This document shows positions 23,934 to 35,558 of a stretch of DNA of 64,000 nt, piece by piece. The translations under genes were made by a program, and so were the position numbers. Under the pieces are notes generated by a model. It did not search any database, was not told the DNA's origin, and saw nothing but the letters and a program-made list of their open reading frames with translations. Source of the DNA: Enchytraeus crypticus (Eukaryota; Annelida; Clitellata; Enchytraeida; Enchytraeidae); NCBI GenBank assembly GCA_905160935.1, contig CAJHZI010000533.1:1764001-1828000 (forward strand). The letters run 5' to 3'. Positions within the stretch are counted from its first letter, which is position 1, and every line of letters starts with the position of its first letter.

Positions 23934-24290
23934 ACAGCAAACAATCTGCTGCGTGTATGTAAGAGGCGACTAAGGCAGGACCTGAGGATGGCAAAAGAGG
24001 ACCCACCTAACAACGAAATATTTACCCCCAGAGTTAAATGGTAATTAAACCATCTATCTGAGGAAGGCAAAGCGCAACCACTTCAGAAGCCAAACTTTTC
24101 CCAATCTATAGGCTACATAAGGTATGGATAAGGCATAGACTTTGTGAAGGGATTAACTTGTTGATTGAAGGAGTGCTTTTATGGAGCGAGAAAGCAGACT
24201 TTGAGTATGATTATGTACCTTGAACCTGCCACTTGGTACAGCACTGAAGAGAGATAGAGAGAGTGAGAGAGATAGAGAGAGAAACCACCA
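23934..24290 (+). mobile_element. SINE-like repeat family B, long copy
   Basis: Well-preserved member: gtaagaggcgactaaggcag head, gaggaaggcaaagcgcaacc, ttttcccaatctataggct, gaagggattaacttg, gagcgagaaagcagacttt, cctgccacttgg, and a (GA)n tail with GATA interruptions. It has an extra segment between head and body (about 23990-24060). Confidence 0.75.
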
Positions 24291-24427
24291 AATTGAACAC
24301 TATAATCTGAAATTCTGAAGATCAACTGGATGATAAGCGAATGAGTTTTAAATTTCATCCTAAGTAACCTTCGGCAAAGGATGTATCTTTAGTGCTCGAT
24401 GTTGTCACAGCCTACAGTAGCACGTTC

Positions 24428-24565
24428 TCTCTCGCACGCTACAGCTCTGTCAAGTGACAAATCCAAGGCACATATTCATACTCGGAGTATGCAGTCATCA
24501 ATCAACAAGTCTCCATTGATCAAAAAGTTAATCCTTTCGTAAAATATTGTATCCTATCCACAGCG
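24428..24565 (-). mobile_element. SINE-like repeat family B, partial inverted copy
   Basis: Blocks gtcaagtgacaaatcc, atattcatactcggagtatg, tctccattgatcaa and ttaatcctttcg match family B in reverse. It faces the copy ending at 24290, giving a tail-to-tail pair. Confidence 0.6.
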
Positions 24566-24690
24566 TATACTTGTACGCAGAGCCTCTAGATGGAAAATAT
24601 TACACTAACAGTTGTTAATTTAAAAGTGTTAGTTCAATACTCTAATAATTACTAATTCAAACTGTAAGTAAGCCTATGCATAAACTGGAT

Positions 24691-24813
24691 GGAGCCAGTG
24701 GCGACGTCGGTAAGATCCTCGACCGCGGATCAGTATGTGCGGGGTTCAAATCCTGGGCTCGCCCGTCACTGACATCGGTTTCGAGTGAGGAAACAGACGT
24801 AAACCTTAGCTTA
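24691..24813 (+). mobile_element. SINE-A copy 8 (plus strand)
   Basis: One of the best-preserved members, and in sense orientation: ggagccagtggcgacgtcgg at the 5' end, B box ggggttcaaatcc, and the 3' tail gaggaaacagacgtaaacc. Confidence 0.88.
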
Positions 24814-25198
24814 TTTATCAGAACATGCAATATTTAGGACATTCTACATGTACATTTATTCTGGGTTGAAAGAAATATTAAAACGTTTTAAATCACCATG
24901 CACATGCAATTCGCCATCAGTAGACTTAATTCCTTTCTGATGAAGGAGACGTTTATCTGAAAGAATGGAAACTGTTCATCTGTGCTTAACTTACAGCAAG
25001 CTTTGAGCAGTGAGCCAACTGGAAAGCCAAGTTTTGAAGGACTTTAGCCTGACGTTTAGCCTAACTTTAGCCTAACTTTTAGCCTGACGTTTGGCCGAAG
25101 AAAGACGTCACCATGATAGTGAAGGGACTAAACATAGCTATGCTATAGTGATTTTTAAGTGTTATCGATCATAACATATCGTAACATATCGGTCATAT

Positions 25199-25229
<31 letters not shown>

Positions 25230-26572
25230 TTCTTTAAAAAGGAATACTCCAATAATATAATAAAGCTACAAATATGCCGCAAGTTTTGTAAATTACTACT
25301 ACGCTCATAATGAATGATGATGAATCCATATATGAATTTAAGAGAGTCAACGAGGTTTTCATTTAACTAATATAACTTAATTTGAGTCACTACTTTTCTA
25401 CTTGAAACTAAGTATATTACATGCTGTTTGAACATTCTGTCGAGCTACACTGTCAAACAATGTAGGTTTAACGTCAAGATCAGAAGCATACCTGGTTCTC
25501 TTAAAGACTAGAGATTAGTTACCAGCATGTGCTATGGTCTATGGCTGCTATATACTATATGCAGCATGGATCCTTATTTTAAATCTATCTTCATCGCAGA
25601 GTATTCAAGTGCCACAACAACGTTCTGCCGATAATTTCTCCTATGCAACTAGGTGCGGGCCCGTTTTTCGGGTTCGTAATTGAATTGTGAAGACAAGTTT
25701 GACGCGCTATGGACTTCCCCGGGACCAATGGAACTCCCAGACGCTCACAATTGCTCCAAGCGATCGGTCGGTAAATTGATTAGTGGACATCAGTGGAAAA
25801 TAGCCTGACGATGTAAGGGCTGACAATGTAGAGTAGGGAGAGGGGTTGAGGCTGAATATCGTTAGACGGGCAGCGGCAGTTATTTAAAAATTCATGGGAC
25901 TGGGTGTGCCACGATATAGTTCCCCATTCAGGAAAAACTTTTGTTTTTGTAGTCTAAATGGAGTGAGTGAAGAAAAATGTATCTATACCTCAATTCTGGA
26001 CTATTTAAAAACAACATACAAATGATTTAAAAATAAACTAGAAAAATTAGTATGTAAACTATCTAAAACTAACAAATGTACTATCTTAAGCTAAAAGCTG
26101 ACCTAATTGAATCAGTGAATAGCCTAATTTTAAATTTTAAATCTAATAAAGGTAAAGAGAGTGCTTCCGTGCAGTGGATATTAATTTAAATCATACTGGT
26201 AACTCTGTAACATTATATATATATATCTTTAGGCACTGGCGATCAATTAAATTTTGTTAATCATCCACTGGAAATACATTAAATAATGTTTTGTAGTTAA
26301 ATTAGTTTTAAAAACCTCCATGAGATTTTTATATCAAGCAAATAGCATCTAATTCAAAATTCAAATCTGTCAAAATATTGTTTCAAATCAATAACTCTTT
26401 TGAGTGTTGATTAGTACTTGTTTATTACAAAAACACAGTTCCTCTAGGCCTAAGCACTCTCTTTAGTGTTCTGCCAAGTGACATGTCCATGGTTCAGATT
26501 CCTGCTCACAATTTCATTCTCGCTCTTTAACAATCATTCTACTGGTATTCAATTCTATTAATCATAAACAAT
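24814..26572. other. No gene seen; small tandem repeats
   Basis: Holds a short tandem array of tttagcctgacg-like units (25041-25094), a (CT)n patch (25198-25230) and otherwise AT-rich unique-looking DNA. A truncated family-B fragment in reverse lies near 26455-26515 (tgccaagtgacatgtccatg). Confidence 0.45.
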
Positions 26573-26697
26573 GGCTGGAGACAGTGGCGAAGTCGGTAAG
26601 ATACTCGACCGCGGAACAGTATGTGCGGAGTTCAAATTATGGGCTCTCCCGTCACTGACATCGCTTTCGAGTGAGAAAACTGACTTTAACCTTAGCG
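26573..26697 (+). mobile_element. SINE-A copy 9 (plus strand)
   Basis: The A-box region gtggcgaagtcggtaag is intact. The B box is damaged (ggagttcaaattatgg). The tail ends tttaaccttagc. Confidence 0.85.
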
Positions 26698-27922
26698 TTT
26701 TTTAGCTTTATTAAATCGAGCTCAGTAGTAAAACTGATATTTTGTAGACCTGCGTATCATCCCATAGCTACATATCTTTTCACAGAACGGTTCTTCTTCT
26801 TGCCAGACACCCAACGGAGCACCTCTGCGTCTAGCAATTATTTGGCTAGTTTATGCTGAAATTAGAGCAGAGTAGTACGTCCACAGATGATCGCTCTGAG
26901 AATAAAGATGGCGGAACTGCCTACAAGTGACATCTGCAGTTGAGCAGCCTCATCAGTTACCGAGCATAATTGAGCGAACCACTAACACGTGACGCTCTTC
27001 TCTCTCCATGTTCTGCATCAATCTCCAACAATTTACAGCTCAATATCTCATAGTGTATGAGCTAGAAAACTTAGAAGATAACATTAACTATTACTTAACA
27101 TTAAACTGAACTTCTTTATTGAAGCATAGCTAAAGCAGATACTAAAAAACAGATGACTCTGTTTATTCAGAAATCATCTAATCAGATAGATGATGACAAT
27201 GGAAAAACTCATTAGAGCTCATAAATTAACGTGCTCTTTGCAACATCAAGAGGCTAATGATCTAAAGAACAGATCAAAAATACAGTATTATCTGTATTTT
27301 TATTATTAGTTATTTAGCACCATGGACTTAATGACTAAGCTTTTCTTCAGGAACATGAGAATAAATGACCCTTGATGAATAGATTTATTTCAAATACTGA
27401 ATTAAAAAATAAATGTACCACAATTACTTGATTTAGCAACATATATTTCACGATACACACGTGAAATATTATTGCTGAACGAGGTGCAATGCGGCTTTAC
27501 AGCTTTGTCCTTGTTAGTGATATGTTAACTTAACAATTTCATGATTAGATACGCTGTAGGATGAGTCGGCAAATGTAATTTGATGAAACAACTATACGAC
27601 TATACAACATAGACATACAGTACACGCTGGATCAAGTATGAATCCCACTCAGTTTGCTGTGTCTGGTTTTTGACAATATAATGTATTGCGAATAGAATAA
27701 AGAATCGACTGTTCTCTTTTATACCGGCAGAATCTCTCTAATTACATGGAAACACTAAACAGCTTTTAAAACCTAATTACTGTACATTTAACTTGAGCGA
27801 GATTATTGTTCTGAAACTTTGATTTGACAGCCTGCATAATGATCTATAAGATTCTCACGATATACCAAACTATGATCAAAATACACTGCTGACGTCCTAA
27901 TTGACTTGACGGCCACTGATAA
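26698..27922. other. No gene seen
   Basis: AT-rich DNA without recognisable repeats or coding. A 62-codon frame at 26671-26859 starts inside the SINE and is not a gene. Confidence 0.4.
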
Positions 27923-28056
27923 AGCTGGTAAAGCTAACGTTAACGTCAGTTTCCTCACTCGAAAGCGATGTCAGTGACGGGAGAGCCCCAGATTTGAAAC
28001 CCCGCACATACTGATCCGCGGTCGAGTATCTAACCGACTTCGCCACTGGCTCCAAC
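27923..28056 (-). mobile_element. SINE-A copy 10
   Basis: Full-length, with B box GGGTTTCAAATCT and intact A-box region TGGCGAAGTCGG on the minus strand. Confidence 0.87.
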
Positions 28057-28237
28057 CAACTAATGTCCATCTGGGCCATTGTTGTCCTTGGTAATCTCAT
28101 TATTCTCATTCATTTAGACCAATTCTTGCAGACATTGACTTAGCAGTATTAATGTTCTAGGGCTTAATACACAAGTCGCGCTTTCGATCGGCTTTAAACC
28201 ACCTTATAACATATATTACATGAATTACTTGCATTGT

Positions 28238-28325
28238 ATTATTTCTTCTGGGTTTGATCACAATATATAAATCCAGAGGTTTCAGAGTCCAGTGTCCTAA
28301 CCACTCTGCAACTTAGGCTTAACTT
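28238..28325 (-). repeat. Degenerate tRNA-Gln-like sequence
   Basis: The minus strand reads gcagagtggttaggacactg followed by gactctgaaacctctgg, very like the D-arm and anticodon arm of a glutamine tRNA (CTG in the anticodon position). A weak B box gatcaaaccc follows. The acceptor stem does not form and the T-arm is decayed, so it is a tRNA-derived repeat or tRNA pseudogene. Confidence 0.4.
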
Positions 28326-28742
28326 TCCATAGCAAATATATGTATAGCCACAGTCTATTGAAACAAGCTTTAAAATCCTGCATTTAGTGGAATGACAGAG
28401 CAAATCGGAATGCTAATGCTATTGCTAATAATATATGCTCTTATTTATTCTTGTCGACCACGATGCTTGCTAAACTTCAAGAGCTGGCCTCTATATATAT
28501 ATTATATGTTTATATATTTTGGCAGGCTATTAGTAGCTTAGTTACTTGTTCTACAGTAAATAGAGAGCCAACAGCAGGTGCTGATCCCAAACCAGTGACA
28601 TAACACACACGCAGTCTATATAAGTGTTTCTTTTACATCTTCGATATCAGACACCAACTGCGATCTGAATATGTACCCAATTTAGGCAGTTTACTCATTG
28701 GATTTGAGACGAAGGACTTAGCTGACAAATATCCTTAAATGC

Positions 28743-28766
28743 AGAGAAAGAGAGAGTGAGAGAGAA

Positions 28767-28810
<44 letters not shown>

Positions 28811-28845
28811 GGATGGAGCGAGGGGTAGAAGAGAGAGAGAAGATT
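28743..28845. repeat. GA-rich microsatellite
   Basis: GAGA runs with interruptions. The minus-strand SLSLSL reading frame is not a gene. Confidence 0.9.
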
Positions 28846-29606
28846 ATGAAGAAATTGAAAAAGTTATGTTCATGAATAACAGTGTTCATTGTGTCAAAGA
28901 TAAATTACTAATCACAGTAACAATAATGCAGAAATCATCTCTGGCAGTTTTCCAGATTGTTTCGGAGAAAGATTAAAGTGAATTAAAGTAATCAATTATT
29001 GTATATCGCAGGAGTATAGTGTTACCATTTATCAGCTTTGTACAAGCACTAGACGCTAAATACTGAGCATGGACAGTGCATGTCAACAACGTTTATTGGT
29101 GAGCCGTTATGTGCTGATAATACATGTGAAGTTGATATTCTTACATGTACAGTGTAGGCACCACTTTTACAAATAAGGTTGTAGGTTCACATAAATAGTA
29201 ATTGCGCCGGAAAAATTTAGGAATGAAATAGCGTAGTAGTAGACAATGCCAGTTAGCCTCTATTGAGGCACACAAATGATACTATAAATTAGGATGATAG
29301 GAGCACAACTTTATTATGTTAACCTTGAATTTTGAATATCAAAGCAGTTTATAATTAGAAATAAATAAATATGAATAAAGACTAATATTAATTAGTAAAA
29401 ACTCTTTGTACACTCTAGAGTCTTGACTCTTGCCCATGTGTACACTTATAATACATAAATAGCAGAGTATTGATTGCATAATTACACAACATTATAATTA
29501 TACATTACATGACTCTATCTTGATACATGTAGGGCCTATACGGTACCAATAATTACATTGAAATATTAGTAGAACTACCAATACGTATAATATAGATAAT
29601 GAAAGA
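28846..29606. other. No gene seen
   Basis: AT-rich DNA with no coding or RNA signal. Confidence 0.4.

Positions 29607-29608
<2 letters not shown>

Positions 29609-29665
<57 letters not shown>
29609..29665. repeat. (TA)n microsatellite
   Basis: Uninterrupted TA tract. Confidence 0.95.
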
Positions 29666-29669
<4 letters not shown>

Positions 29670-29794
29670 TATAGGCCCTATATAGTATATATTAAAATTG
29701 GCTATTTATGCAAATATCTATTTATAAATATAACCACTTTACGATTCTTTGCATTAATAGCATATGTTTCAACTGTTAATATAAAACTTTTTAA

Positions 29795-29916
29795 AATTAT
29801 CCAAGTTACCGGTTCTGTTAATATTGGACAAAATTCTCTGATCAATTTCATGGGGATACTGAGTAAAGAGTAAAATCTCCAATACTCACAGGACCAGTAA
29901 CATGGATAAATGACCA
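29795..29916. repeat. Diverged inverted repeat, arms about 50 bp
   Basis: The left arm (ttatccaagttaccggttct..) pairs with the right arm whose complement reads ttatccatgttactggtcct.., with the same order of blocks on both sides. About 20 bases separate the arms. Possibly a fold-back element. Confidence 0.6.
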
Positions 29917-30599
29917 AATTTATCCTCACGGATAGACTATACATGTAATAGACTTTGGACTGATTTTCTGTATTTTGGAATTTGCACTGTTTTTGGACCT
30001 TCTTTTTGCCCGCCGCTTGATTTTGTCTCAATAGTGCTTGATGCTGCAATTGATGACTGTAGCACTCTAATTGTTATTATTAATATTATACTTAATGTTT
30101 GTTTAATACTCTTTATCCTAAATGTAGATTAGAAATTCAAAAAGAAGAGTACATTATCGGCCTCGCAGCTTCTTTCCACGCTACTTAAAATGTCTCTCTG
30201 AGAAATGACTTGACTGATGTCGGGGGTCATTAGGGTGAGATATAGATATGAGAGTAAAGCATCATTATTTAAATCGTTTAGTGGAACAGGGAACGTTTGA
30301 TCCGCGATAGCCTTGCTTGATATCAGTTTCAAAGATAAGCCGTAAAAGCCGCGTAAATTATTTACATTATGACAAGTTATTAGTGTCATAATGGCACTAC
30401 AATCCTGCAACAAATGGTCTGTTTATATAAATGGACATGAATTCTGGTGAAGTTTTGAATTTTCTGTGAAGTCTTAGTGTAATTGCTTGCGGTTGTTTGT
30501 GTGGCTTAGTAATTAAATCCTGAATTCATTACACTGACATGATTTAACTCTTCCGCGGTATTCAATATAATTGAACCAATAAAAACTTTCTTAACACCC

Positions 30600-30832
30600 G
30601 CTTCGTAAGAGACGAATAAGCAATAATTAAAATAGGCAAAGGAAAACTACCACAAAGCCTTATTTTTCCAAGTTAGAATTAAGTTCATTGATGTATGGAT
30701 AATCCACAGTTATTTGTGAGTGATTAACGTGATAATCAGTAACGAGTTTTCTTTATAGAGCGTGAAAGCAGACTGTGAGGAGGAGAAATATTATACATTT
30801 GACCTGCCAAGTAGCTGTGCAATATATCTCTC
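30600..30832 (+). mobile_element. SINE-like repeat family B, head-to-head pair (left)
   Basis: Begins gtaagagacgaataagca, with aggcaaaggaaaactacc, ttatttttccaagtta, gagcgtgaaagcagactg, gacctgccaagtag and a short TCTCTC end that meets the next copy in opposite orientation. Confidence 0.65.
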
Positions 30833-31010
30833 TCCTCAGTGCACCGCAAGTGGCAGGTTCAAGATACATATTTGTACTCAAACTCTGTTTTCTCGCTCCA
30901 TACGAGCACTCCTTAGATCACCAAGTCAATCCCTTCACGAAGTCTATGCCAAATCCATACATTATGCAGCCAATAGCTTTGGAAAAGTATGGGGTCTGAG
31001 ATATATAGGC
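30833..31010 (-). mobile_element. SINE-like repeat family B, pair (right)
   Basis: The reverse copy starts at its tail (ctctcctcagtgcaccgc), then aagtggcaggttcaag, ctctgttttctcgctcc, caagtcaatcccttcacg, gctttggaaaagtat. With the preceding copy it makes a large imperfect palindrome. Confidence 0.7.
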
Positions 31011-31671
31011 TATATATATATATATTATACAGTGAATTTAAGAATGATGAAAATTTGCTTTAGACCGTCTTATCTTTATTCCGCTAACTAATTTCGCGGC
31101 AAATGAAGAGTTAACTGCCTATTGGAGAGTATGGGGAGATGGCAGTTCTGATAAAGCCTGGTAAATCTACCACAGCAGAATGCAGGCCAGAATGTTCTGT
31201 GTCAGTTACTCTACTGCCTGGTGTGTCACACAGCATGATTGTTAATCTCATTCAATTCCCTACAAGATTCTGCATAAAATCTTTCAAAATCCAGTTTGTT
31301 GTTTCGTTTAGCGATTTTCCTAATTGAGGTTATCTAGTCATGTAATCAGAGTATATAATTACGCAGTGAATGTCAATCAGCCGAGCCGTTGCATTACAGA
31401 CCTGCTTGATCTCTTTGAGAACAAGGTCTTGCTTTATAAACGTCTTTCAGCGGTTGCTAGTCATTCGAAATCGGCTCTTCATGAGAACTAAGATAACACA
31501 TTTCGCAGCAAATTTGTTACTGTTACTTGTGATAACAAACAACTGATGCTTAGTGGCAGGTCAATTGTATGAATAGATTACTTTGTTGTTACTGATAAAC
31601 GAAATATCATCTGTAAAAAATTTATTTTTCGATATATTAACAAATCGTTTACTTTTTACAAATCGTTTAAA
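31011..31671. other. No gene seen
   Basis: AT-rich DNA, nothing recognised. Confidence 0.4.
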
Positions 31672-31760
31672 TTGGTACACAGTTTTCTGATCCATAGTCC
31701 AGACCCTATTTAAACTGGGATTCAAAGGAAGACGTTGATGATGATGATTGTCTTTTGATT
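31672..31760 (+). mobile_element. SINE family C, 3' fragment
   Basis: cagaccctatttaaactggg and attcaaaggaagacg are followed by a (GAT)n-type end gatgatgatgattg, matching the 3' part of family C (43634-43850). Confidence 0.55.
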
Positions 31761-32010
31761 GATAGTAATTATTGCGCACATTTATGGCTTTTCTATTTAA
31801 TATACGCAGTCGGCGTCGTCCATACATGAGTAAATAGAAAATGATTATTTCACTGATTGATTTGTTTGAAATTATAGCTGGAATCCGTTCCATATATAGC
31901 CTAATATATTTAAATGTAATACTTAACATAACTTTTTTTTCAACAAGCTTCATTGCCTCCCCGCAACAGCATGTCAATGTTTTCAAGAACTTAACAATCA
32001 AGATTTAGTT

Positions 32011-32144
32011 AAAAGCTAAAACTAATGCTAACATCAGTTTACTCACTTGAAAGCTATATCAGTGACGGGAGAGCCAAGGATTTGAACCCCGCACATACTG
32101 ATCAGCGGTCGAGTATCTTACCGACATCGCTACTGGCTCCAGCC
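32011..32144 (-). mobile_element. SINE-A copy 11
   Basis: Full-length, with B box GGGGTTCAAATCC. The tail is slightly altered (GATGTTAGCATTAG). Confidence 0.85.
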
Positions 32145-32727
32145 AGTAAAAGATATAAATACAATTTAAGCTACACTTGAGTTTTGGCCTATCAGTCAAT
32201 TTAGAGGTTCAAAACCAGTTTAAATATTGGATGATTCTATAATCTTTGGCTGGCCCCCGCCCCCAAGCCTAAAGGTTAGTAGTTTCCTATAATCACTGAC
32301 ACTGCCAACAAGGTTCATGACAACCATTTCTAACAATGATATCATCATGCGATTTTAAAGCGACGTTAAAACTACCAACCCACAGTAGCTGTTGGAAGTT
32401 AATAGCAATTGATCAGCAAACAGCCTGGGGGTTCACAACATTTAGGCTCATTATTAACATATCAGTATCTCTTAGTGTTTTATTGTTTATAGATTGACCG
32501 AGGAGCGGGTTATTAAGCCAGACATTTAAATAGAACTCCTGCCGTGCTGTAGTAACGTAACAAATGACGCATGCCAGGATCGAACCAGCGACCCTCGAGT
32601 CCTGACATAATCGACCACTGGAGGTGATCGTTCAATTGATAGTTTTACCGGTAGCAGTAGCACTGCGGGATAGAAGAGCTCTGGACAGCGGATGTTCCAT
32701 TGGTTCTTGTAGTCACCCTCATCTAAT
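32145..32727. other. No gene; possible tRNA-like fragment
   Basis: The minus strand at about 32560-32620 has a B-box-like ctggttcgatcctggc. No complementary acceptor stem was found, so I only note a possible tRNA-derived SINE head. The rest shows nothing. Confidence 0.35.
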
Positions 32728-32855
32728 TCCAGGATAATTAAATCAGTGTTAAATTTGACCAATTTACAATTTCAGAAAAATCTAGTTTTCATCCAGGCTA
32801 ATTAAATCCGGGTTAAAATTGGCCAAATTAAAATTTCAGAAAAAATGATTTTCCA
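32728..32855. repeat. Two-copy direct repeat, period about 63 bp
   Basis: tccagg.taattaaatc and atttcagaaaaa blocks occur twice in the same order. The copies differ at several sites. Confidence 0.75.
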
Positions 32856-34186
32856 TACAGATATTTTCTATTTTTATTAAGAAAAGTTCAGCAAAGTAAA
32901 TTGACATCTGATAGTTAAATCTTTAATCAATATATTAAATCGCAGTGGCAGAGATAGAGCCCGGGAAATAGTGGGGGTCATGTGCCCCCTCGCTAAGATG
33001 TCGTTTTTTATTAAGCCCAAAATATGAATGCGCACATTGTTTAAAAAGTATGATACACCCAAAGTGCACCCAGGATTAAAGTTCCTCCTCAAGATCAAGG
33101 TGCTCCCAAGATCAAGGTGCCCCAAATTAAAGTTCCCCAAGATTGAATTGTGGCTACCACTATTAAATTATCTACAATTGCAAAAATTCAAAATATTGAG
33201 CTTCGCTACCCGATATTGGTAGTTCAATTACCAAATAAATATAATTATTAACGATCATTAGTAGGCTTAAATATGCATTACTGTACATTCAATTCCCCTA
33301 TTTTCTATCTAAACAAAACAGACTGACATAAATATGCAAGTAAATAAGCATCTTAAATCCCTTTTATTTGAATTCTTCGGTCAAGTAATGTAACTTCTAA
33401 ATAAAAATCTTTACGGTACAACAGATTTTATACAGTTGAATACAAAAGTCGCAACTGCGTGGAATTTGTTTCTTTAGCTTATTTCAGGTACTACTATTTA
33501 AAATTTATTAAGGTTAATTATTTATTTAATTAATATAACATTTATTTACGGTTGTATTAAACGTTGCTTCAAATAAAATAAAGAAATTATTGTATTTATT
33601 TTAAATGAAGCATCGTATGATTTGTTTATTATCGCCAGCAGTTCAAAATAAAGACAAACAAATACAAGCGGCTTCATTCATGCAGACAGTAGAAACTCTG
33701 AAAAATTGAAATCGAAATCATTATATTTGATTAGATGTCTAAATATGTAATCACCTCTTGCAGATATTCATTAGAAACGGACGTAAACACGGCTTTAGGC
33801 TACTTGACCCGCTTTACTTAGGGTTTAATGGATTGATTAATGAGAGGATTTCAATATGAATACATATTGACGACAGTCAAGTAATACGATACATTGCTTT
33901 ATTTACCCTCATCAGTTTAGCTAGTGTCAGATTGTAAAAAGAATTCTGCCTGAATGTTTTAAAAAGCCTCTATGTCTTTACAGCGCTATATACAGATGCC
34001 ATGTGTCACTGTGTAACGTTGCGCATAGGGGCCCGTATAGAGGGACTAGGTCGATACAATGCCATTACACGTGTCAATACATCTTTCTATTATCTAAAGA
34101 TATACTTAGATATTTTATAGATAGTTAGATTTAAATGATTTCATTACTGCATGGAATTAAGAGTAAAAAATGTCTTCAAAATAGAG
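32856..34186. other. No gene seen; small tandem segment
   Basis: Around 33058-33150 short CAAGATCAAGGTGC-type units repeat irregularly. At 32947 a cagtggcagagatagagccc sequence resembles a hAT-type end, but no partner end was found. The rest is AT-rich. Confidence 0.4.
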
Positions 34187-34503
34187 GTTCTAAGATAAGT
34201 TCTAAGATAAGTTCTAAGATAAGTACTAGGATAAGTTCTACGATAAGTTCTAAGATAAGTTCTAAGATATGTTCTAAGTTAAGTTCTAAGATAAGTTCTA
34301 AGATAAGTTCTAAGATAAGTTCTAAGATAAGTACTAGGATAAGTTCTACGATAAGTTCTAAGATAAGTTCTAAGATATGTTCTAAGTTAAGTTCTAAGAT
34401 AAGTTCTAAGATAAGTTCTAAGATAAGTTCTAAGATAAGTTCTACGATAAGTTCTACGATAAGTTCTACGATAAGTTCTAAGATAAGTTCTACGATAAGA
34501 AGT
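34187..34503. repeat. 12-bp minisatellite with 108-bp higher-order period
   Basis: About 26 units of aagttctaagat. Variants (actagg, tacgat, atgttc, taagtt) recur in the same order: the agtactagg variant at 34222-34230 reappears at 34330-34338, exactly nine units later. ORFs through it (KISSKISS / ELILELIL) are by-products of the 12-bp period. Confidence 0.92.
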
Positions 34504-34743
34504 AAGTTGCCATAGAGTAAGAAATCATTGAGAGCGACAAATGTGAAACTATTTTGCAGGGGGAACAATTGGCTAAATTATACTAATTATTTGTTTTAAA
34601 AGGCTTTGGTTCGAACCTCTATTTTCGAGAACAACTTATAGATCGCATTAATCTTCAGAAGATAGTATAACCTTCTTTATATGTATGTGCAGTTGTGCAT
34701 ACCTTTTTTCATAAAACTACTTTGCAAAAGTTTTCAGTTGTTT

Positions 34744-35013
34744 AAAGCTAAGATTAACGTCAGTTTCCTCACTCTAAAGAGCTGGTAAAGCTAAGGTTAA
34801 CGTCAGTTTCCTCACTCGAAAGCGATGTCAGTGACGGGCGAGCCCAGGATTTGAACCCGCACCTACTGATCCGCGGTCGAATATCTTACCGACTTCGCCA
34901 CTGGCTCCAGCCAGTGGAGATATTCTAAAGCAATATCAGTGACAGGCGAGCCCGGGATTTAAGCCCCACACATAGCGATCCGCAGTCTAGTATCTTACCG
35001 ACTTCGTCACTGA
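34744..35013 (-). mobile_element. SINE-A copy 12, split by another SINE-A
   Basis: The tail part at 34744-34779 and the body at 34931-35013 belong to one element. Joined after removal of the insert, the cactctaaag and caatatcagtg edges restore the family order. The body B box is GGGGCTTAAATCC. Confidence 0.85.
34780..34923 (-). mobile_element. SINE-A copy 13, nested in copy 12
   Basis: Near-consensus full-length member. The sequence tctaaag is present on both sides (34773-34779 and 34924-34930), a credible 7-bp target-site duplication. Confidence 0.88.
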
Positions 35014-35558
35014 ATAGAGTTTTGGCCCGATACTACAGGCTAGCGGTATATTTTTTTAGTAGAGTATCAGGTTAAGATGTGAATATACATGTACATGTAA
35101 GTTGTAACGTTAAAGATAAACAAAAGGAAAATGGATAGGTATTAAAATGTATAACGTAATAGTCAATTGTTAAAGTGAGGGGGGGGGGGACGCAGGGGAA
35201 TTCAGTTCCCTTAGCTCTAGCCGTAGAAGCAGTCAGTAGTAATAGATAATTAATTAGGACTTTACTTTTAGTTTGCAAAAATTCTGCATAATGTAAATTG
35301 TCAATTAGGCCGTTAGTTCATACTTTTTAATTGAATACACAATACTTGGAGAAATATTCTGTTAAAGTTACAGGCTATTAGCCTACAATGTAGCCTGAGC
35401 ATTAATTCGTCTAACTTAAATAGAGGCGGGCCTATATAAATTCTAAAGTTTATAAAAATCTTAAAATTAGACTTATAGTCTATATATAGACTAGTGCGTA
35501 ACATTATGCTAGTATTCAGCACGCAATTTATTCAATATAAATTTTTGTGTGAAACCAG
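35014..35558. other. No gene seen
   Basis: AT-rich apart from a short poly-G run near 35181. Nothing recognised. Confidence 0.4.

Noticed and set aside
31561..32001. 146-codon minus-strand ORF
   Set aside because: AT-biased composition, overlaps a family-C SINE fragment, no recognisable motif.
32947..33220. Possible second hAT-type MITE starting cagtggcagagatagagccc
   Set aside because: No matching inverted end or 8-bp duplication was found to the right.
34135..34568. KISSKISS and ELILELIL repeat ORFs, on opposite strands
   Set aside because: A 12-bp tandem repeat has no stop in either frame; there is no gene context.
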